Shown piece by piece: positions 7,094-8,883 of a stretch of 8,883 bases of DNA. The notes below the pieces were generated by a model that had not been told where the DNA came from, did no database searches, and worked only from the letters and a program-made list of their open reading frames with translations. The stretch lies in NCBI GenBank assembly GCA_021157555.1, contig JAGGWL010000231.1:1-8883 (forward strand), given 5' to 3'. Both the position numbers and the translations under genes were made by a program. The stretch is from Deltaproteobacteria bacterium. GTDB taxonomy: Bacteria; Desulfobacterota; Desulfobacteria; Desulfobacterales; BuS5. The first letter of the stretch is position 1; every line of letters begins with the position of its first letter.

Positions 7094-8692
7094 TTAATTT
7101 TTTTTATATCTTTGTGCTGCTATTTCGAATACGGAAGCAAGCTCCGGGCTTTTAAATAAAAAAGATAACAACCCGTAAACAATGCTGCCCATTGTCACAG
7201 ATATTGCTATTCCTGCCAGAAGTTCTGTTAATGTACTGTTTTGGGCGGGTATAATATTGATAGAAACAAACCATACAATCACGCCCATTAATATAGAACA
7301 AAAAGTTGTTTTGCAGACTGAAGCAGAAATGCTGTGCCAGCCCAAAGAACCTAATCTTATTTTTAACATCCATAAAAGAAGACCAAGATTCAATATTGAT
7401 GATAAAGATGTAGCCAGTGCAAGACCCCCATGTCCAAGAGGACCCATTAAAATGATACCTGAAATAATATTAGCAATAATAGAATAAACAGCCATTTTTG
7501 CAGGGGTTTTTGTATCCTGCAAAGCATAAAATGTGGCAACTACAATTCTTACTGCAGAAAATGCCCATAACCCGATAGAATAACATAAAAGAGCAAAAGC
7601 AGTTAATCGGACCGCCTCATAGCTGAAAGCTCCTCTTTTAAAGAGCAGTGCCACTATGGGCTCTCTCAGAACAATAAGACCGACCATGGAAGGAATTGTT
7701 ATAAATAGTACCAATTTCATGGCAAAGGTAAATGTTTTTTTAAGAGCATCCATATCATTTGCAGCAGCCTGCCTGGAAAGACTGGGCAACACGGCAGTAG
7801 CAGTGGCGATTGCAAAAATTCCGAGTGGAAATTGTACCAGTCGATCGGCATAATAGAGATAGGATACGCTCCCTTCTGGCAGCAGGGAAGCAAAAAGGGT
7901 TCCAATAAGAATGTTAATCTGATAAACTGCTGCACCAAAAATGGCAGGTATCATTAGCCGACCGATTTTTTTAAGCTCGGGATGAAAAAATGGAGTTTTT
8001 TTCCAGAAATAAAATTTTTTTTTTATAAGAAACGGAATCTGAAGGGCTAACTGAAGAATTCCTCCTGCGATTACTCCTATGGCAAGTCCGACTATCGGAT
8101 TTTCCAAGTGTGGTGAAATTATAAAAACAGAACATATCATTGCAAGATTTAAAAAAACAGGGGCCAGGGCCGGGGCCATGAAATGGCCAAGCACATTTAG
8201 GATCCCCATTGCAAGAGCAACCAGGCCGATAAAAAAAATATAAGGAAACATTATCCGTGTAAGCAGAATGGTGATAGAGAGCTTTTCAGGAGAATGGATA
8301 AATCCTGGTGCTATAACACGTATGATTATGGGAGAAAGCAATATTCCGGCCATAGCAGTGAAAGCCAGTATAATAGAAAGGAGTATTATAGCTGATCTTG
8401 CCATTTTAAATGCTTCGTCTCTGCCCCTGTTAGCAAGATACTCACTGAATACAGGGATAAATGCTATACTTAATGACCCTTCTGCGAAAAGCCTTCTTAG
8501 AAGATTCGGTATTCTAAAAGCCACAAAAAAAGCATCTGAACTAAGGCCTGCGCCAAAAAAAAATGCTATTACAACATCTCGGACAAACCCTAAAATCCGG
8601 CTTAGCAATGTAGCTCCACCTACAACACCGGCTGCTTTGGCAACTTTTCTGTTTTCAGAAACAGGCTGCAATGAAGAATCTGTTTTTTTCAT
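7094..8692 (-). CDS. murJ: MurJ (MviN) lipid II flippase
   Basis: Inner-membrane MOP-superfamily protein of 532 residues, the usual MurJ length, with about 14 predicted membrane helices. It flips lipid II to the periplasmic side for peptidoglycan synthesis. Hallmarks are SRILGFVRD (31-39) and the run from GAGLSSDAFFVAFRIPNLL (47-65) through RRLFAEGSLSIAFIPVFSEY (66-85). YADRLVQFPLGIF (281-293) and FYALQDTKTP (388-397) follow. The arginines Arg32, Arg38, Arg66/67 and Arg284 line up with those important in E. coli MurJ. The start gives the expected short charged N-terminus, but no good ribosome binding site precedes it. Its ATG overlaps the TGA of a frame open to the window edge (ATGA), so coupling to an upstream gene is likely. 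It has A10 and A9 runs in the coding strand (8015-8024 and 8555-8563). The C-terminus is lysine-rich. Confidence 0.95.
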   Translation of the reverse strand: MKKTDSSLQPVSENRKVAKAAGVVGGATLLSRILGFVRDVVIAFFFGAGLSSDAFFVAFRIPNLLRRLFAEGSLSIAFIPVFSEYLANRGRDEAFKMARSAIILLSIILAFTAMAGILLSPIIIRVIAPGFIHSPEKLSITILLTRIMFPYIFFIGLVALAMGILNVLGHFMAPALAPVFLNLAMICSVFIISPHLENPIVGLAIGVIAGGILQLALQIPFLIKKKFYFWKKTPFFHPELKKIGRLMIPAIFGAAVYQINILIGTLFASLLPEGSVSYLYYADRLVQFPLGIFAIATATAVLPSLSRQAAANDMDALKKTFTFAMKLVLFITIPSMVGLIVLREPIVALLFKRGAFSYEAVRLTAFALLCYSIGLWAFSAVRIVVATFYALQDTKTPAKMAVYSIIANIISGIILMGPLGHGGLALATSLSSILNLGLLLWMLKIRLGSLGWHSISASVCKTTFCSILMGVIVWFVSINIIPAQNSTLTELLAGIAISVTMGSIVYGLLSFLFKSPELASVFEIAAQRYKKN

Positions 8693-8883
8693 AAATATGT
8701 ATTTGCCTGTTCTGCCTCGTAAAACTTATCGTATGAGCCAATTTCAAAACGCCCCCTTTTGCCCGATCTCTGCGTCAGTAAACCTGATCTTAAAAAGGGT
8801 TTAATCCTCGAAATACTTAATGTATTCCTGTGGTTAAAATTTTTGTCTTCCTTGACCTCGAACAAAATTGAACATTTTGAAAC
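8689..8883 (-). CDS. Possible 3' end of an upstream gene (partial, unidentified)
   Basis: On the - strand one frame is open from the window edge for 64 sense codons and stops with TGA at 8691-8689, overlapping the murJ ATG as ATGA. There is no ATG in frame, so the start, if real, is outside the window. The last residues, FEIGSYDKFYEAEQANTYL, look like ordinary protein with balanced codons. The preceding part (about 8742-8882) is read through a repeat-like element and looks less natural, rich in Arg, Ser and Lys. I do not recognise the protein. Either a repeat sits inside or at the end of a gene coupled to murJ, or the frame is open by chance. The lack of a murJ ribosome binding site favours a translated upstream frame. 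Confidence 0.4.
   Translation of the reverse strand, partial: VSKCSILFEVKEDKNFNHRNTLSISRIKPFLRSGLLTQRSGKRGRFEIGSYDKFYEAEQANTYL
8742..8882. repeat. MITE-like imperfect inverted-repeat element
   Basis: The left end (8742-8761, beginning TTTCAAAACG) and the reverse complement of the right end (8882-8863, beginning TTTCAAAATG) agree at 15 of 20 positions. An inner hairpin shares nearly the same centre (8800-8838), so the whole 141-base stretch can fold into one long imperfect hairpin. No transposase is encoded. The layout resembles a miniature inverted-repeat or REP-like dispersed element. I have an impression of similar sequence between genes in Desulfobacterales but cannot confirm copies from this window, where only one is present. 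It begins 49 bases upstream of murJ, and more may lie beyond the window edge. Confidence 0.5.
8800..8838. repeat. Inner hairpin of the repeat element
   Basis: AATAC (8812-8816) and GTATT (8822-8826) pair around the loop TTAAT. The stem continues in register outward to TTTAA (8800-8804) with TTAAA (8834-8838), interrupted by three mismatches (8807, 8809 and 8811 positions) and two G-T wobbles. The two arms are thus 17 bases each. It forms the centre of the larger inverted-repeat element. Confidence 0.5.

Noticed and set aside
8268..8804. Open frame of 178 codons on the + strand
   Set aside because: It lies antisense to the well-supported murJ gene and crosses the repeat element; its composition is a mirror of hydrophobic murJ codons and it has no recognisable domain.

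Overview
The window looks like chromosomal DNA from an anaerobic deltaproteobacterium (Desulfobacterota, most likely a sulfate-reducing Desulfobacterales relative). This rests on moderate-to-low GC, AT-rich gaps, an HSD10-like dehydrogenase + thiolase + Zn-ribbon/OB-fold gene set of the kind such bacteria carry in many copies for acyl-CoA oxidation, and a radical SAM family I associate with that group. The taxonomic call is inference; there is no rRNA or other marker here. I see no tRNA, rRNA, CRISPR array, transposase or phage gene, and no gene-free stretch longer than about 200 bases.

Region 1 (about 1-2482, + strand) is a short catabolic operon: a short-chain 3-hydroxyacyl-CoA dehydrogenase, an SCP2-type thiolase, and a small DUF35 protein (Zn ribbon plus OB fold) whose start follows the thiolase stop by 3 bases. 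The dehydrogenase oxidises a 3-hydroxyacyl-CoA and the thiolase/DUF35 pair cleaves the resulting 3-oxoacyl-CoA. The closest characterised parallel I know is the end of the bbs pathway of anaerobic toluene degradation (BbsD, and the BbsAB thiolase with its Zn-finger subunit), but the substrate cannot be read from sequence and ordinary or branched acyl-CoA is equally possible. The operon probably begins left of the window.

Region 2 (2483-2565) is the convergent gap. It holds a strong hairpin whose T and A tracts lie on the wrong sides for a normal terminator.

Region 3 (2566-8883, all - strand) is read leftward: the tail of an unidentified upstream frame, murJ (lipid II flippase), a DEAD-box RNA helicase, an FtsB/DivIC-like division protein, an uncharacterised radical SAM protein, and an MFS exporter. 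The radical SAM and MFS genes overlap by ATGA and look like a functional pair. MurJ and FtsB are cell-wall and division proteins, and the helicase is RNA housekeeping. murJ also has an ATGA overlap with a frame that stays open to the window edge, and that frame runs through an imperfect inverted-repeat element (8742-8882) resembling a MITE or dispersed intergenic repeat.

The most interesting points are the MITE-like element inside an open frame coupled to murJ, the radical SAM/MFS pair with a possible ATT start, and the thiolase module of unknown substrate. I found no clearly new defence or mobile system.
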